A stretch of 47,257 bases of DNA from an uncultured Sphingomonadales bacterium (GCA_937870585.1 CALMZE010000106.1:1-47257), one strand, 5' to 3'. Shown: positions 33,209 through 42,365, counted from the first letter of the stretch. A program made the numbers and translations. Notes: a model not told the origin generated them from the sequence alone.

Positions 33209-33883
33209 TTAACTTTGGGCCACAAGCATCCCGATCAACCGTTCGGCAGCCTCCCCAGCCTGACGCGCGGCGCGGCGGAGATTGGCCTGGAAATCGCCAA
33301 CGCTCTCGCCATTGGCTTCGTCTGAGATCGCGCGAATGCCTGCCCAGCTCACGCCGAAGCGCGCGGCGACCTGCGCAGCGGCGGCCGTCTCCATCTCCAC
33401 CACATCGGCAGACAGGCCTTCGTTGAGGAAGCGCGCATGGTCCGGGCATTCGATGAAGGCATCGCCGCTCGCCACGCGGGCATGGGGCAGGCCCAGGCCA
33501 GGATCAGGAATTGCCGCATAGGGCTCCACATGGGCGGGACCAATCGGCCAGCTGCCCGCCGTGTAATGGACAAAGCCGCTGCTGCGCTCCGCCCCGAAAT
33601 CATGCTGCACGGCGGATTCGAGCCAGAAGCACCGCTCTTCGCGCGCGCCAATCAACCCGGCTGTGCCGATGATCAGCAGCAGCTCACAGCGTTCGAGTGT
33701 GATGAGCAGTGTCGCCGCCGTTGCGGTGTTGACCTTGCCGATGCCCGGCACGGCAATGATCAGTTCATGCCCGTTCGCACTCAGCCGACGCATTGGCATC
33801 GGGCCGGAGAGATCGACATTGCCCTGCGCATGAAAGAAGGCGTCGCCCTCTTCTTCCAGCGCTGCGATCACGCCAATCCGCAT
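33209..33883 (-). CDS. mtnN: 5-methylthioadenosine/S-adenosylhomocysteine nucleosidase
   Basis: 224 residues. It removes adenine from methylthioadenosine and S-adenosylhomocysteine. The acidic N-terminal site RIGVIAALEEEG, the VEMETAAAAQVAARFGV block with the ribose-binding Glu, and the catalytic Asp in AISDEANGE are present. ATG 33883 begins one base past the apt stop with GAGGGAGAG just upstream; a TTG at 33898 would add five residues but overlaps apt. With apt it makes a natural adenine-recycling pair: the nucleosidase releases adenine and Apt reclaims it. Confidence 0.92.
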   Translation of the reverse strand: MRIGVIAALEEEGDAFFHAQGNVDLSGPMPMRRLSANGHELIIAVPGIGKVNTATAATLLITLERCELLLIIGTAGLIGAREERCFWLESAVQHDFGAERSSGFVHYTAGSWPIGPAHVEPYAAIPDPGLGLPHARVASGDAFIECPDHARFLNEGLSADVVEMETAAAAQVAARFGVSWAGIRAISDEANGESVGDFQANLRRAARQAGEAAERLIGMLVAQS

Positions 33884-33884
33884 T

Positions 33885-34421
33885 TCACTCTCCCTCAAAC
33901 ACCATCAGCGAGACAGGGGTGACGCCTGCCGCTTGCAATTTTGCCGCCCCGCCCAGATCGGGCAGATCAACGAGAAAGCGGGCTTCATCGACCACTGCGC
34001 CCTCGCTCCGCAGCAGCGCGATGCCTGCCAGTGCGGTGCCGCCAGTGGCGATGAGATCGTCGACCACCAGCACGCGCTGGCCGGGTTTGATGGCGCCCTT
34101 GTGCAATTCGATCCGGTCCGTCCCATATTCGAGCGCATAATCGATCCCGACGGTTTCACCCGGCAGCTTGCCCGTCTTGCGCAGCATCACCTTGCCCTTG
34201 GTAAGCGCGTAGGACAGCGCGGATGCGACAATGAATCCGCGAGCCTCGATGCCTGCAATCAGGTCAATCTCGGGATCAATGGTCGCCGCCAGCCGGTCGA
34301 TCGCCGCGCGGAAGCCGGGGCCATCGAGCAGCAACGTGGAGACGTCGCGGAACAGGATTCCGGGCTTGGGATAGTCGGGAATGGTGCGGACGAGCGCAGC
34401 CAGATCGGCATTGTCGGTCAT
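33885..34421 (-). CDS. apt: adenine phosphoribosyltransferase
   Basis: 178 residues, the usual length. It converts adenine and PRPP to AMP. The PRPP-binding motif VLVVDDLIATGGTALAG is intact, as is PDYPKPGILFRDVSTLL near the N-terminus and GIEARGFIVASALSYAL. ATG 34421 gives the family N-terminus; the frame continues upstream to 34631, where it overlaps the leader of the divergent SDR gene. It feeds directly from mtnN downstream. Confidence 0.95.
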   Translation of the reverse strand: MTDNADLAALVRTIPDYPKPGILFRDVSTLLLDGPGFRAAIDRLAATIDPEIDLIAGIEARGFIVASALSYALTKGKVMLRKTGKLPGETVGIDYALEYGTDRIELHKGAIKPGQRVLVVDDLIATGGTALAGIALLRSEGAVVDEARFLVDLPDLGGAAKLQAAGVTPVSLMVFEGE

Positions 34422-34521
34422 GGCAGAACGATGCGCGCTGTGGCGTGAAATGTCCAGAAGTGCAGCTTGCGCCCTGTGCGCTTTTCGTGTCTGGTCGCAC
34501 CAAATCCGAGGAGAAAAACCC

Positions 34522-35364
34522 ATGCCGATCAGCGATTTCACCGGGCGCACCGCGTTCATCACCGGCGGGGCGAGCGGGATCGGGGTGGGGATTGCCAAGG
34601 TTCTGGCCGCGCGCGGTGCGCGTATCGTCATCGCCGATCTGCGGCCCGATCATATCGAAGCCGCGCTGGCGCAATTTGCGGGCGGCAGCCAGTCGAATAG
34701 CGTGCGCGCCATCAACCTCGATGTCACCAACCGCGCGGCTTATGCAGAGGCCGCTGCGCAGATGCAGGCGGAGATGGGCGGGATCGACATTTTGATCAAC
34801 AATGCGGGCGTCGGCGTGGAAGGGCCGATCCTGCAAGCGGGCTATGCCGATTGGGATTTTGGCCTTGGCGTCAATGTCGGCGGCGTGATCAACGGGCTAC
34901 AGGCGTTCTTGCCGCAGATGATCGCGCATGGGCGCGGCGGACATATCGTCAATACGGCCTCGCTCGCGGCGACCATCGTCATGCCCGGCAATTTTGCCAT
35001 TTATGCCGCAGGCAAGGCAGCGGTGCTCAACTTGTCGGAAAATATCCGCGGTGATCTGGGCGAGAAGGGCATTGGTGTTTCGGTGCTGTGCCCCGGCTTC
35101 GTCAAATCCAACATCCATCAGGCGGCGCAGAACCGCCCGGCACATTTGCGCGAAGGCAGCGGCTTTGCCGAATCAGAAGCAACGCTGGGCGCGCGTGAAA
35201 CGGGGGATAACTGGATGGAGCCCGAACTGGTGGGCGAAATGGTGGCGAACGGCATTCTGGCCAACCAACTCTACATCATCACGCACGGCGAATTCAAAGA
35301 CCGGATGCGCCAGCGCGCGGTCGAACTGATTGACGCGACACCAGATGCGGCGATGCAATTCTAG
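34522..35364 (+). CDS. short-chain dehydrogenase/reductase
   Basis: 280 residues, classical SDR. Cofactor motif TGGASGIGVGIA (residues 14-25), NNAG at about 94-97, catalytic Ser in NTASLAA and the Tyr-x-x-x-Lys pair in IYAAGKAAVL. The acidic residue in IVIADLRP at the end of the second strand favours NAD over NADP. The substrate cannot be read. GAGGAG at 34509-34514 is a good ribosome-binding site eight bases before ATG 34522. It diverges from apt. Confidence 0.9.
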   Translation: MPISDFTGRTAFITGGASGIGVGIAKVLAARGARIVIADLRPDHIEAALAQFAGGSQSNSVRAINLDVTNRAAYAEAAAQMQAEMGGIDILINNAGVGVEGPILQAGYADWDFGLGVNVGGVINGLQAFLPQMIAHGRGGHIVNTASLAATIVMPGNFAIYAAGKAAVLNLSENIRGDLGEKGIGVSVLCPGFVKSNIHQAAQNRPAHLREGSGFAESEATLGARETGDNWMEPELVGEMVANGILANQLYIITHGEFKDRMRQRAVELIDATPDAAMQF

Positions 35365-35450
35365 GGCTAGATGACACTTAACGGGCTGAACTTCGTCCAC
35401 GCCAACGTCAAACGCAGTGAACCGGCTGGCGCAGAAACTACCGAGAATTC

Positions 35451-36467
35451 TCAGCGGCTTGTTTGAGATTCGGCGTCCGCGTTATCCTCGGTGCGTTGCC
35501 GCCGCCACGGTTTTGGCCATGGCGCGCTCCAGCCGCGTTTACGCCATAGCCAAATGATCCCCGTCAGCGCCAGCAGCCACGGCATGACTCCCACAATGAC
35601 GCGGATCAGCGTGCCAAGGCTTTCACCCAGAATGGAGCCAGCCTCGCGCAACGCCATCCAGACCGGACGGAGCACGCCAGAACCAACCGGGCCAACGCTG
35701 GAATAGCTGATGTCTACATTCGACAGGGCGACCCGCGTTTGCATTTCCGCCATCCAGCCTTTCGCGGCTTCCAGTTCCTCCTGCGCTTCAGCATAGGCGC
35801 GTTCCGCCGCCACCAGATCGGCGACCGAGCCGCTGCGGGACTGGATCACCCCCATCAGCCTGTCTGCCAGTGCCTGCTTGGCTCTAATGCGTGCGTCTGC
35901 ATCCACCATTTGCTTGGCAAGGTCTGCGGCTTCGATTCCGCGCGAAGAAAGTTCGCCGCCGGTGGCTTCAACCGCCTTGTCGAGATCGGCCTGAAAGCTG
36001 CGGGCCACGCGCGCATCGACGGCGAGTTTGAGCGAGGCGGTGGAAAAGGAGCCTGTATCCGATCCGCGCTCCATGGATTTGATGCGGCAGCGTGCAGCGC
36101 CCAATTTGTCACACAGTGCCATATGGGCCGTCTGCGCTGCGCCGATCTCGTCCGCATCGAGCTCATATCCAATACGATAAGCATATGCGATGCGCTGTTT
36201 GGGCAGCGGCGCAGCTGAAGAGGCTTCGCCATCACTAGATGCTGCATCCTGCGTGCCGCTGGCTTCCTCTAAGGGGGTGGAGGTTTCTGCGGCATATTTG
36301 GCGGCATCGGCATTTGTCGCCTGTCGCAAGCCGAATTCCTTGCCCTCGTCCGGCTCCGCAATGGTGATGGCCTGAACTTGCTGAACATCACCGCCACTCG
36401 GTACTTCGCTCTCGCTGCATCCTGCCAGCAGGGCCAACGCCGATACCATACCCCAACGCGCTTTCAT
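35451..36467 (-). CDS. DUF4349 domain lipoprotein
   Basis: 338 residues. A lipoprotein signal ends at LLAGC (Cys17); residues 20-90 are a low-complexity acidic/Ser linker. The DUF4349 region covers about 90-300, with a long helical coiled-coil stretch (AADLAKQMVDADARIRAKQALADRL, quoted as LAKQMVDADARIRAKQALAD) and the closing hydrophobic helix (VGVMPWLLALTGIIWLW) followed by a basic tail. No function is established. It appears to be a single gene facing the SDR gene. Confidence 0.85.
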   Translation of the reverse strand: MKARWGMVSALALLAGCSESEVPSGGDVQQVQAITIAEPDEGKEFGLRQATNADAAKYAAETSTPLEEASGTQDAASSDGEASSAAPLPKQRIAYAYRIGYELDADEIGAAQTAHMALCDKLGAARCRIKSMERGSDTGSFSTASLKLAVDARVARSFQADLDKAVEATGGELSSRGIEAADLAKQMVDADARIRAKQALADRLMGVIQSRSGSVADLVAAERAYAEAQEELEAAKGWMAEMQTRVALSNVDISYSSVGPVGSGVLRPVWMALREAGSILGESLGTLIRVIVGVMPWLLALTGIIWLWRKRGWSAPWPKPWRRQRTEDNADAESQTSR

Positions 36468-36530
36468 GGTCTCTCCTTCCCATGATGAGTCGGAGTGGAT
36501 GATACGCTATTTCATGAATGGGGGAAGGGG

Positions 36531-36935
36531 CTAGTTGGTGCGATCCGTCATCCTCAGTTTTCCAACATCAATAACGTGCGCGAGTTGATCGCGTATGCGC
36601 TGGAGCAGTTTTTGCGGGATTTTTCCGTAAAAGGGAGACCGGTCCTCGCTATTGTTGATTGGACGGACATCCGGACCGGGCCAGCGGAAGCGATTCACTT
36701 CGCTTGTGATGACTCAGGATCGTTCGGCATCTAGTTTTAGATGGGATCGGACAGCCTGTGGTATAGCGATGCTATTCGCCGGGTCATCTGGTGTGCGTGT
36801 CGTGATCGGAGCGACGATGACTTCGACATGATCTGCCCTGCGGATGGTCGAAAGCACGACCACGACGGGGCGTGTTTTGGATGCGCTGTCAGACCCCCGT
36901 GAGGCCTCAGCAGCCCAAAGATAATCATAGGACAG
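36531..36935 (-). pseudogene. PemK/MazF-like toxin gene broken by an in-frame stop
   Basis: Translation gives LSYDYLWAAEASRGSDSASK, RPVVVVLS, VEVIVAPITTRTPDDPANSI and SHLKLDAERS, all typical of PemK-like growth inhibitors encoded after Phd/YefM antitoxins. A TGA at 36716-36714 then interrupts where relatives have Trp (ERSWIV). The same frame continues for 60 codons with matching family sequence (VITSEVNRFRWPGPDVRP, IPQKLLQRIRDQL) to TAG at 36531. A single TGG-to-TGA change explains it. No ATG, GTG or TTG exists near the expected start (CTG 36935 is closest; the frame opens at ATG 37031 inside the antitoxin), so the start may also be lost. Likely inactive. Confidence 0.82.
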
Positions 36936-36939
36936 AACG

Positions 36940-37218
36940 TCAGTCGGTTGCGGGATCGTCCATGAGGTAGTTGAGCCGGTAGGCTTCGTCTGGAACCTTG
37001 GCGTTGCGGATGAGGTCGAGCGTTTCGTCATCGAGGTCTTTCGTCAGAATGACTTCCCGGTCGCGCCGTTTGAGTCGCTCATATTCCTTGAGCGAAATCA
37101 TCACCACGCGCGTTGTGCCGTGGCGCTGGATGCCCACAGGGCGCAGCATAGCTTCATCGGTGTAGAAGCCAAATTTGCCCGCCACATCCTTGGCGGAAAC
37201 CGTGAGAAGGTCTGTCAT
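36940..37218 (-). CDS. Phd/YefM-type antitoxin
   Basis: 92 residues. The N-terminal ribbon-helix region VSAKDVAGKFGFYTDEAML and the block VGIQRHGTTRVVMISLKEYERL are characteristic of Phd/YefM DNA-binding antitoxins. The C-terminal part (DDETLDLIRNAKVPDEAYRL) would bind the toxin. It precedes the broken PemK-like toxin gene by five bases. The frame is intact. Base composition here and upstream is more AT-rich than neighbouring genes, suggesting acquisition. Autorepression is expected for the family; a candidate operator lies at 37283-37313. Confidence 0.88.
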   Translation of the reverse strand: MTDLLTVSAKDVAGKFGFYTDEAMLRPVGIQRHGTTRVVMISLKEYERLKRRDREVILTKDLDDETLDLIRNAKVPDEAYRLNYLMDDPATD

Positions 37219-37282
37219 TGGATGTCTCGTATTCTAGAGGTTGGTGGATCGAGGTCAATATAAAATCTAGATAATGAATATT

Positions 37283-37313
37283 TTCAGTAAAAGCAAAAAA
37301 ATTCAGCAAAAGC
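37283..37313. repeat. short direct repeat upstream of the antitoxin, possible operator
   Basis: TTCAGTAAAAGC (37283-37294) recurs as TTCAGCAAAAGC (37302-37313), 11 of 12 identical, with starts 19 bp apart, close to two helical turns. It lies in the AT-rich gap between the antitoxin start (37218) and parC (37385). This spacing suits cooperative binding of an antitoxin dimer, but no binding data can be read from sequence. Confidence 0.45.
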
Positions 37314-37384
37314 GGAAATATTCTACATTCCTCAAAATCATCCCCCCTCGCCAGCGCGGCGCTCGCCCGCTATAGGCGCATCCC

Positions 37385-39655
37385 ATGTCCGATGCGTCCG
37401 AACCGCCAGTCTCCCCCGAAGATGAACCTGTGAACGGCATCATTGATGCCCCGTTCGATAGTGCGCTCTCGGATCGCTATTTGGTCTATGCCCTGTCCAC
37501 CATCACGGCGCGCTCGCTTCCCGATCTGCGCGATGGGCTGAAGCCGGTCCATCGCCGCCTGCTCTGGGCGATGCGGCAGCTGAAGCTCGATCCCACCGGC
37601 GCCTACAAGAAATCAGCGCGCGTGGTGGGTGACACGATCGGCAAATACCACCCGCATGGCGATACCAGCGTTTATGACGCGATGGTGCGGCTCGCGCAGG
37701 ATTTCTCGCTGCGTTTCCCGCTCGTCGATGGGCAGGGCAATTTCGGCAATATCGACGGCGATAATGCCGCAGCCTATCGCTACACCGAAGCCCGACTGAC
37801 GGCCGCCGCTATCGAACTGATGGCGGGGCTTGATGATGGCACCGTCGATTACAAGCCAACCTATAATGGCGAAGAGGAAGAGCCTGAAATCTTCCCCGGC
37901 CTGTTCCCCAATCTGCTGGCCAATGGCGCGAGCGGCATTGCCGTGGGCATGGCGACGAGCATTCCGCCGCATAACGTTGCCGAAGTGATTGATGCGACCA
38001 CGCATCTGATCGACAATCCGAAATGCGAGCCTGATGAACTGATGCAGTTTGTGCTCGGCCCGGATTTCCCCACGGGGGGCCAGTTGGTCGATAGCGCGGC
38101 GAGCATTGCGGACGCCTATCGCACCGGGCGCGGCTCGTTCCGCATCCGCTCACGCTGGAATGTGGAGGATCAGGGTCGTGGCACATGGAACGCGGTCGTC
38201 ACCGAAATTCCTTACGGCGTTCAGAAGGGCAAGCTGATCGAGGCGATTGCGAACCTCATCAACGACAAGAAGCTGCCGATCCTCGCGGACGTGCGCGATG
38301 AATCGACCGAGGATATCCGCATCGTCCTCGAACCGCGCAGCCGCAGCGTGGATGCCGAGACGCTGATGGACAGCCTGTTCCGGCTGACCGATCTGGAGAA
38401 TAAATTCCCGCTCAACCTCAACGTGCTGGGCGCAGACCGCACCCCGCGCGTGCTGGGGCTGAAAGAGGTTCTCACCCAATGGATCGCGCACCAGATTGAA
38501 GTGCTCGTTCGCCGCTCGACGCACCGGCTGACCAAGATCGATGACCGGGTGGAGCTGCTCGATGGCTATCTGATCACCTATCTCAATCTTGATCGCGTGA
38601 TCGAGATCATCCGCACCGAGGATGAGCCCAAGGCCGTGATGATGGCCGAATTCAACCTGACCGACCGGCAGGCCGAAGCCATTCTCAACATGCGGCTGCG
38701 TTCTCTGCGCAAGCTCGAAGAGATGGAAATCCGCAACGAGCGCGACAAGTTGCTGGCCGAACGGGCCGAACTGGCGGCGCTGATCGAAAGCCCCGCGCGG
38801 CAGCGGACCAAGCTCAAGAAGGATCTGGCGGCACTGCGCACGCGCTATGGCCCGGAAACGTTGCTGGGCAAGCGCCGCACTCTGGTGGAGGAAGCCGCTC
38901 TGGCGCGTGAAATCCCGCTGGAGGCGATGATCGAGAAGGAACCGATCACCGTCATCATGTCGCAACGCGGCTGGGTGCGTGCGATGAAGGGCCATGCCGC
39001 GCTCGATGCCGCCGACGCGGTCAAGTTCAAGGAGGGCGATGGCCCCGCCTTCGCCTTCCACGCGCAGACGACAGACAAGATTTTGCTCGCGGCAGAGGAT
39101 GGCCGCTTCTTCACGCTCGCGGCGGACAAGCTGCCCGGCGGGCGCGGCTTTGGTGAGCCGGTGCGGCTGATGATCGATCTGCCCGATGGCGTAGGCATTG
39201 TGGACCTGTTCCCGGCGCGGGCGGAGGAACGCATCCTGCTCGCCGCGTCAGACGGCAAGGGCTTCGTCGCCAAGGCGTCAGAGATTGTGGCTGAAACGCG
39301 CAAGGGCAAGCAGGTCGTCAATCTCCGCACCGGGGCCAAGCTCGTGGTGGTGCGGATCATCGGCGCGGGGCATGATTATGTCGCGGCGGTGGGGGATAAT
39401 CGCAAACTCGTCGTCTTCCCGCTGGAGGAATTGCCGGAAATGACGCGCGGGCAGGGCGTGACCATCCAGAAATATAAGGATGGCGGTCTGTCAGACGCGG
39501 TCAGCTTTGTCTTTGCCGAAGGGCTCAGCTGGGCGATGGGTGGCGATAGCGGCCGCACCCGCACTGAAAGCGATCTGACCATGTGGCGCGTCGCACGCGG
39601 CGCGGCTGGGCGGATGCCGCCCACTGGCTTCCCGCGCAACAACAGGTTTGGCTGA
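37385..39655 (+). CDS. parC: DNA topoisomerase IV subunit A
   Basis: 756 residues. With ParE it decatenates replicated chromosomes. The N-terminal [25 protein letters not shown] block and the catalytic tyrosine Tyr133 ([10 protein letters not shown]) are intact. The quinolone-determining stretch reads [14 protein letters not shown], with Thr94 and Asp98 at the places known as Ser80 and Glu84 in E. coli. The C-terminal beta-propeller is shorter than in GyrA and has only loose blade repeats, which supports ParC rather than GyrA. ATG 37385 is the first in frame. Its stop is one base before the start of the DUF2585 gene. Confidence 0.96.
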   Translation: MSDASEPPVSPEDEPVNGIIDAPFDSALSDRYLVYALSTITARSLPDLRDGLKPVHRRLLWAMRQLKLDPTGAYKKSARVVGDTIGKYHPHGDTSVYDAMVRLAQDFSLRFPLVDGQGNFGNIDGDNAAAYRYTEARLTAAAIELMAGLDDGTVDYKPTYNGEEEEPEIFPGLFPNLLANGASGIAVGMATSIPPHNVAEVIDATTHLIDNPKCEPDELMQFVLGPDFPTGGQLVDSAASIADAYRTGRGSFRIRSRWNVEDQGRGTWNAVVTEIPYGVQKGKLIEAIANLINDKKLPILADVRDESTEDIRIVLEPRSRSVDAETLMDSLFRLTDLENKFPLNLNVLGADRTPRVLGLKEVLTQWIAHQIEVLVRRSTHRLTKIDDRVELLDGYLITYLNLDRVIEIIRTEDEPKAVMMAEFNLTDRQAEAILNMRLRSLRKLEEMEIRNERDKLLAERAELAALIESPARQRTKLKKDLAALRTRYGPETLLGKRRTLVEEAALAREIPLEAMIEKEPITVIMSQRGWVRAMKGHAALDAADAVKFKEGDGPAFAFHAQTTDKILLAAEDGRFFTLAADKLPGGRGFGEPVRLMIDLPDGVGIVDLFPARAEERILLAASDGKGFVAKASEIVAETRKGKQVVNLRTGAKLVVVRIIGAGHDYVAAVGDNRKLVVFPLEELPEMTRGQGVTIQKYKDGGLSDAVSFVFAEGLSWAMGGDSGRTRTESDLTMWRVARGAAGRMPPTGFPRNNRFG

Positions 39656-39656
39656 T

Positions 39657-40220
39657 ATGGGGTCTATTAAGCGCAAGCATTGGCTGGCCTGGGGTGGGGT
39701 GCTGCTGCTCGCGCTGCTCATCCTCACCGCGATGGGCCGTCCGCCGATCTGCACCTGCGGCACGGTGAAGCTGTGGGAGGGTGAGGTGTTCGGCCCGGGC
39801 AACAGCCAGCATCTTTCAGACTGGTACAGCTTTAGCCACGCCATCCATGGCTTTCTGTTCTACGCACTCGGCTGGTGGCTCTATCCCCGGCTGGAGATGG
39901 GCTGGCGGCTGGTGATTGCAGCGGGCCTCGAAATGGCGTGGGAAATCCTCGAAAACAGCCCGATGATGATCGAGCGCTACCGCTCGGCCACTGCTGCCTT
40001 TGGCTATTCGGGCGATTCCATGCTCAATTCGATGGCTGATGGCGTGACGATGACGGCAGGCTTTCTGCTCGCCTTGCGCCTGCCATGGAAAGTCTCTGTG
40101 GCGTTGTGCATCGCGGCTGAACTCTTCACGGCGTACATGGTGCGCGACAATCTCACGCTCAACGTGCTTATGCTGGTCTGGCCGGTCGACGCCATCAAGG
40201 TGTGGCAGGCTGCGGCCTGA
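39657..40220 (+). CDS. DUF2585 family membrane protein
   Basis: 187 residues with about five hydrophobic segments. The conserved alphaproteobacterial pattern is clear: CTCGTVKLWEGEVFGPGNSQ and HLSDWYSFSHAIHGFLFY, then GLEMAWEILENSPMMIERYR and GYSGDSMLNSMADG. The function is unknown. Start at ATG 39657 lies just past the parC stop (TGATATGG); TTG 39648 within parC is the alternative. The close spacing suggests cotranscription with parC. Confidence 0.9.
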   Translation: MGSIKRKHWLAWGGVLLLALLILTAMGRPPICTCGTVKLWEGEVFGPGNSQHLSDWYSFSHAIHGFLFYALGWWLYPRLEMGWRLVIAAGLEMAWEILENSPMMIERYRSATAAFGYSGDSMLNSMADGVTMTAGFLLALRLPWKVSVALCIAAELFTAYMVRDNLTLNVLMLVWPVDAIKVWQAAA

Positions 40221-40223
40221 GGC

Positions 40224-40733
40224 TCAGCCCGCCCTGCGTTTGCCAAAGCCGAGCGCTGGCGGCTGCCAAGCGGGGGCTGCATCAGGCTTGGCCATGGCTG
40301 CTGGTTTCGCAGGAGCCATGGCGATGGGCAGCGCCTGTTCGGGCGCGTCTTGCCAAAATCCTTCCGCCGCTGCGTGAAGGCCATGCACCGCAGGCGCAGT
40401 GAAAGAGGCCGCGCGCGCTTCTGCAACGCGCTTCAGATCGAGCGTCTTGCTGAATTGAACACCGGCTTCCTTGCCAGCATACCATTTGATGACCGCCTTG
40501 ACCGGAGACATGTGCGGAAAGTGAATTTTCACAGCTTCATCGCTGTCAAAATCCACCACGCAATCACACAGGCCGCCAAAGCCGGTTTCTGAAAGGTTGC
40601 GGACGCGCATCTTGATGGTTTCGCCATCGGCGCGGATACAGTCAGCCCGCAATAACGTCGCAGCGCGCGGATTGCGCGGTGATACATTGATTGCGGCTTC
40701 GCCCGTCTGGACGTCATTCTTCTTGCGACCCAT
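40224..40733 (-). CDS. PilZ domain protein
   Basis: 169 residues. A PilZ domain covers about residues 18-105: Arg-rich start RNPRAATLLRADC, then KMRVRNLSETGFGGLC (the xSxxG core of cyclic-di-GMP binding) and IHFPHMSPVKAVIKWYAGKEAGVQF. The canonical RxxxR motif is RNPRAATLLR here, so binding of cyclic-di-GMP is plausible but not certain. The C-terminal 60 residues are Ala/Pro/Lys-rich and disordered. Convergent with the DUF2585 gene, three bases apart. Confidence 0.85.
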   Translation of the reverse strand: MGRKKNDVQTGEAAINVSPRNPRAATLLRADCIRADGETIKMRVRNLSETGFGGLCDCVVDFDSDEAVKIHFPHMSPVKAVIKWYAGKEAGVQFSKTLDLKRVAEARAASFTAPAVHGLHAAAEGFWQDAPEQALPIAMAPAKPAAMAKPDAAPAWQPPALGFGKRRAG

Positions 40734-40899
40734 AATCCCCCACTACTGATTACGCACTCGTGATTACGGCTTTGGTAGAGCGATAATCTGAATATTCAGT
40801 TGCCAGTTCGCGCCAGTTTAACATTCTTTTGACTCTGCTATGATGAGGGTTTGGTGTTGGCGCGTGCGGTGCCAATGTTGTGCTTCTGACAGATAAGCC

Positions 40900-41403
40900 A
40901 TGCGACACCATCATTTCGGGCTTTGGGCCTTGCTGGCCGCGCTGGTCTCAGCCCCGGCGCACGCCCAATCGGGCGGAGCCGTTGCCGTTGGGCGCGTGAC
41001 AGTCACGATCCTCAAACCGATCACCGTAGAGGCCAAGACCGAAATGGATTTTGGCTCGGTCACGCCGTCGAGTTCGCAATCGGGCTCGGTCACGCTCGAT
41101 TTTGCCGATGGGCATCGCCATTGTTCGGCGGGGATGACATGCCTTGGCCCGCACAGTCTGGCCGATTTTGTCATTCGCGCTTCGAACGGCGTGGTGCTCG
41201 TATCCTACCACAATCTCCAGAACCTCACGGGGCCGGGCGCGCCCATGCAGATTGAACTGGATACCGAAGGCGGCGCTCCGGCGACGGTCAGCATCACTGA
41301 CCAGCAGGCTGTGGTGCGCTTCGGCGCGACGCTCACAGTGCCACAGGGGCAGGTGCCGGGCGTCTATTCGGGCAGCTTTGCCATCGAAGTCGCCTATCAA
41401 TAG
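40900..41403 (+). CDS. DUF4402 domain secreted protein
   Basis: 167 residues with a signal peptide ending APAHAQ (about residue 23). The domain shows the usual blocks VTVTILKPITVEAKTEMDFGSV, GLPxS-like DFVIRASNGVVLVSY, and PGVYSGSFAIEVAYQ at the C-terminus. DUF4402 proteins are found in surface appendage or biofilm settings; function here is unknown. No PEP-CTERM tail is present. The 165-bp gap upstream is the likely promoter region and holds no gene. It overlaps crtB by seven bases, convergently. Confidence 0.88.
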   Translation: MRHHHFGLWALLAALVSAPAHAQSGGAVAVGRVTVTILKPITVEAKTEMDFGSVTPSSSQSGSVTLDFADGHRHCSAGMTCLGPHSLADFVIRASNGVVLVSYHNLQNLTGPGAPMQIELDTEGGAPATVSITDQQAVVRFGATLTVPQGQVPGVYSGSFAIEVAYQ

Positions 41404-42341
41404 GCGCTGCGCAGCGCCTGTACCCACGCCTTGGCCACGCAGGCGAGCTTGGCGGGGGCCGAGGTTGAGACGCGCTGATCAAGCGCGGCTTCACCCAGAC
41501 GCGCCACCTCACGGCCAATGTCTCCATAAATGCCCGCTGCGGCCAGCACTGCCCAGCGCGAACGGAAGGGCAGGCGGGCAGCCCCAATCCGGGCAGAGGC
41601 TTCCAGCGGGGCCGCCATGGTGGCCAATCGCCGGGTGAGGGTTGCGATTGAGTTTCGTGCAACGGCGACATTGCGAGCGGAGCGAAGCAATCCAGCGGCG
41701 TCGGTCTGGATTGCTTCGCTTTGCTCGCAATGACGAGGCAGAAGACCCACCTCCGCCAGCCAGTCTGCTGGCAGATAGCAGCGCCCGCCTTGCGCATCCT
41801 CGATCACGTCGCGCGCGATGTTGTTGAGCTGGAAGGCAAGGCCGAGATCATTGGCGCGCCGCAGCGTGTCTGTGTCAGCCGGATCCACACCCATCACGCA
41901 CGCCATCATCAGCCCGACGACGCCTGCGACATGATAACAATAGCGCAGCAGATCGGCTTCGGTGGTGGGGCGGAAGGCTTCGGCATCCATCGCCATGCCG
42001 GTGACGAAATCGCGCGGAAACGCGTGGGGAATCGCGCATTCAGCGGCGACCAGCCCGAGTGCGTCGAAAGCCGGAACGCCTGTGCTTTCGCCGCTCAGCG
42101 CGCGATCGGTCAGGCTCTGGAGCTGGGCAAGCCGGGCGGCAGGGTCTTCCACCGGCAGCAGCGCGCCGCCATGATCCTGCCCGTCCATCATGTCATCGCA
42201 GGCGCGGCACCAGCTATAGAGCAACCAGGCTCGCTCGCGCGTGGCGGGATCGAAGAGCTTGGAGGCAAACCAGAAGGATTTCGAGCCCTTGGCGATGGAG
42301 TCTCGCGCATGAGCGATGAGGGCGGCGCGGTTCAACAGCAT
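41397..42341 (-). CDS. crtB: phytoene synthase with an in-frame palindrome insertion
   Basis: 314 residues. It condenses two geranylgeranyl diphosphates to phytoene. The two Asp-rich motifs are intact: CRACDDMMDG (Asp49, Asp50, Asp53) and NNIARDVIEDA (Asp178, Asp182), with GRCYLPADWL following. Directly after that, residues about 201-230 (LPRHCEQSEAIQTDAAGLLR and SARNVAVARN) have no counterpart in the family and are encoded largely by a palindromic repeat (41670-41731). The frame continues correctly into LATMAAPLEASARIGAARLPFRSRWAVLAA. Last gene of the carotenoid run. Confidence 0.94.
   Translation of the reverse strand: MLLNRAALIAHARDSIAKGSKSFWFASKLFDPATRERAWLLYSWCRACDDMMDGQDHGGALLPVEDPAARLAQLQSLTDRALSGESTGVPAFDALGLVAAECAIPHAFPRDFVTGMAMDAEAFRPTTEADLLRYCYHVAGVVGLMMACVMGVDPADTDTLRRANDLGLAFQLNNIARDVIEDAQGGRCYLPADWLAEVGLLPRHCEQSEAIQTDAAGLLRSARNVAVARNSIATLTRRLATMAAPLEASARIGAARLPFRSRWAVLAAAGIYGDIGREVARLGEAALDQRVSTSAPAKLACVAKAWVQALRSAY
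41670..41731. repeat. palindromic repeat inside crtB, family D
   Basis: Two 26-nt arms (41670-41695 and 41706-41731) are inverted copies matching at 24 of 26 positions, with a 10-nt centre. The arm contains GCGAAGCAATCCAG, known from dispersed repeats in alphaproteobacterial genomes. It is translated as residues 204-224 of CrtB, its reading frame preserved. Confidence 0.92.
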
Positions 42342-42365
42342 GAGAGGAGACTAAGTTTCCACCCC

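Noticed and set aside
36495..36734. rightward 79-residue open frame near the toxin
   Set aside because: It is antisense to the lost C-terminal part of the PemK-like toxin, which has clear family similarity.
40800..40890. promoter TTGACT...TATGAT before the DUF4402 gene
   Set aside because: The two boxes are only about six bases apart, too close for a sigma-70 promoter.
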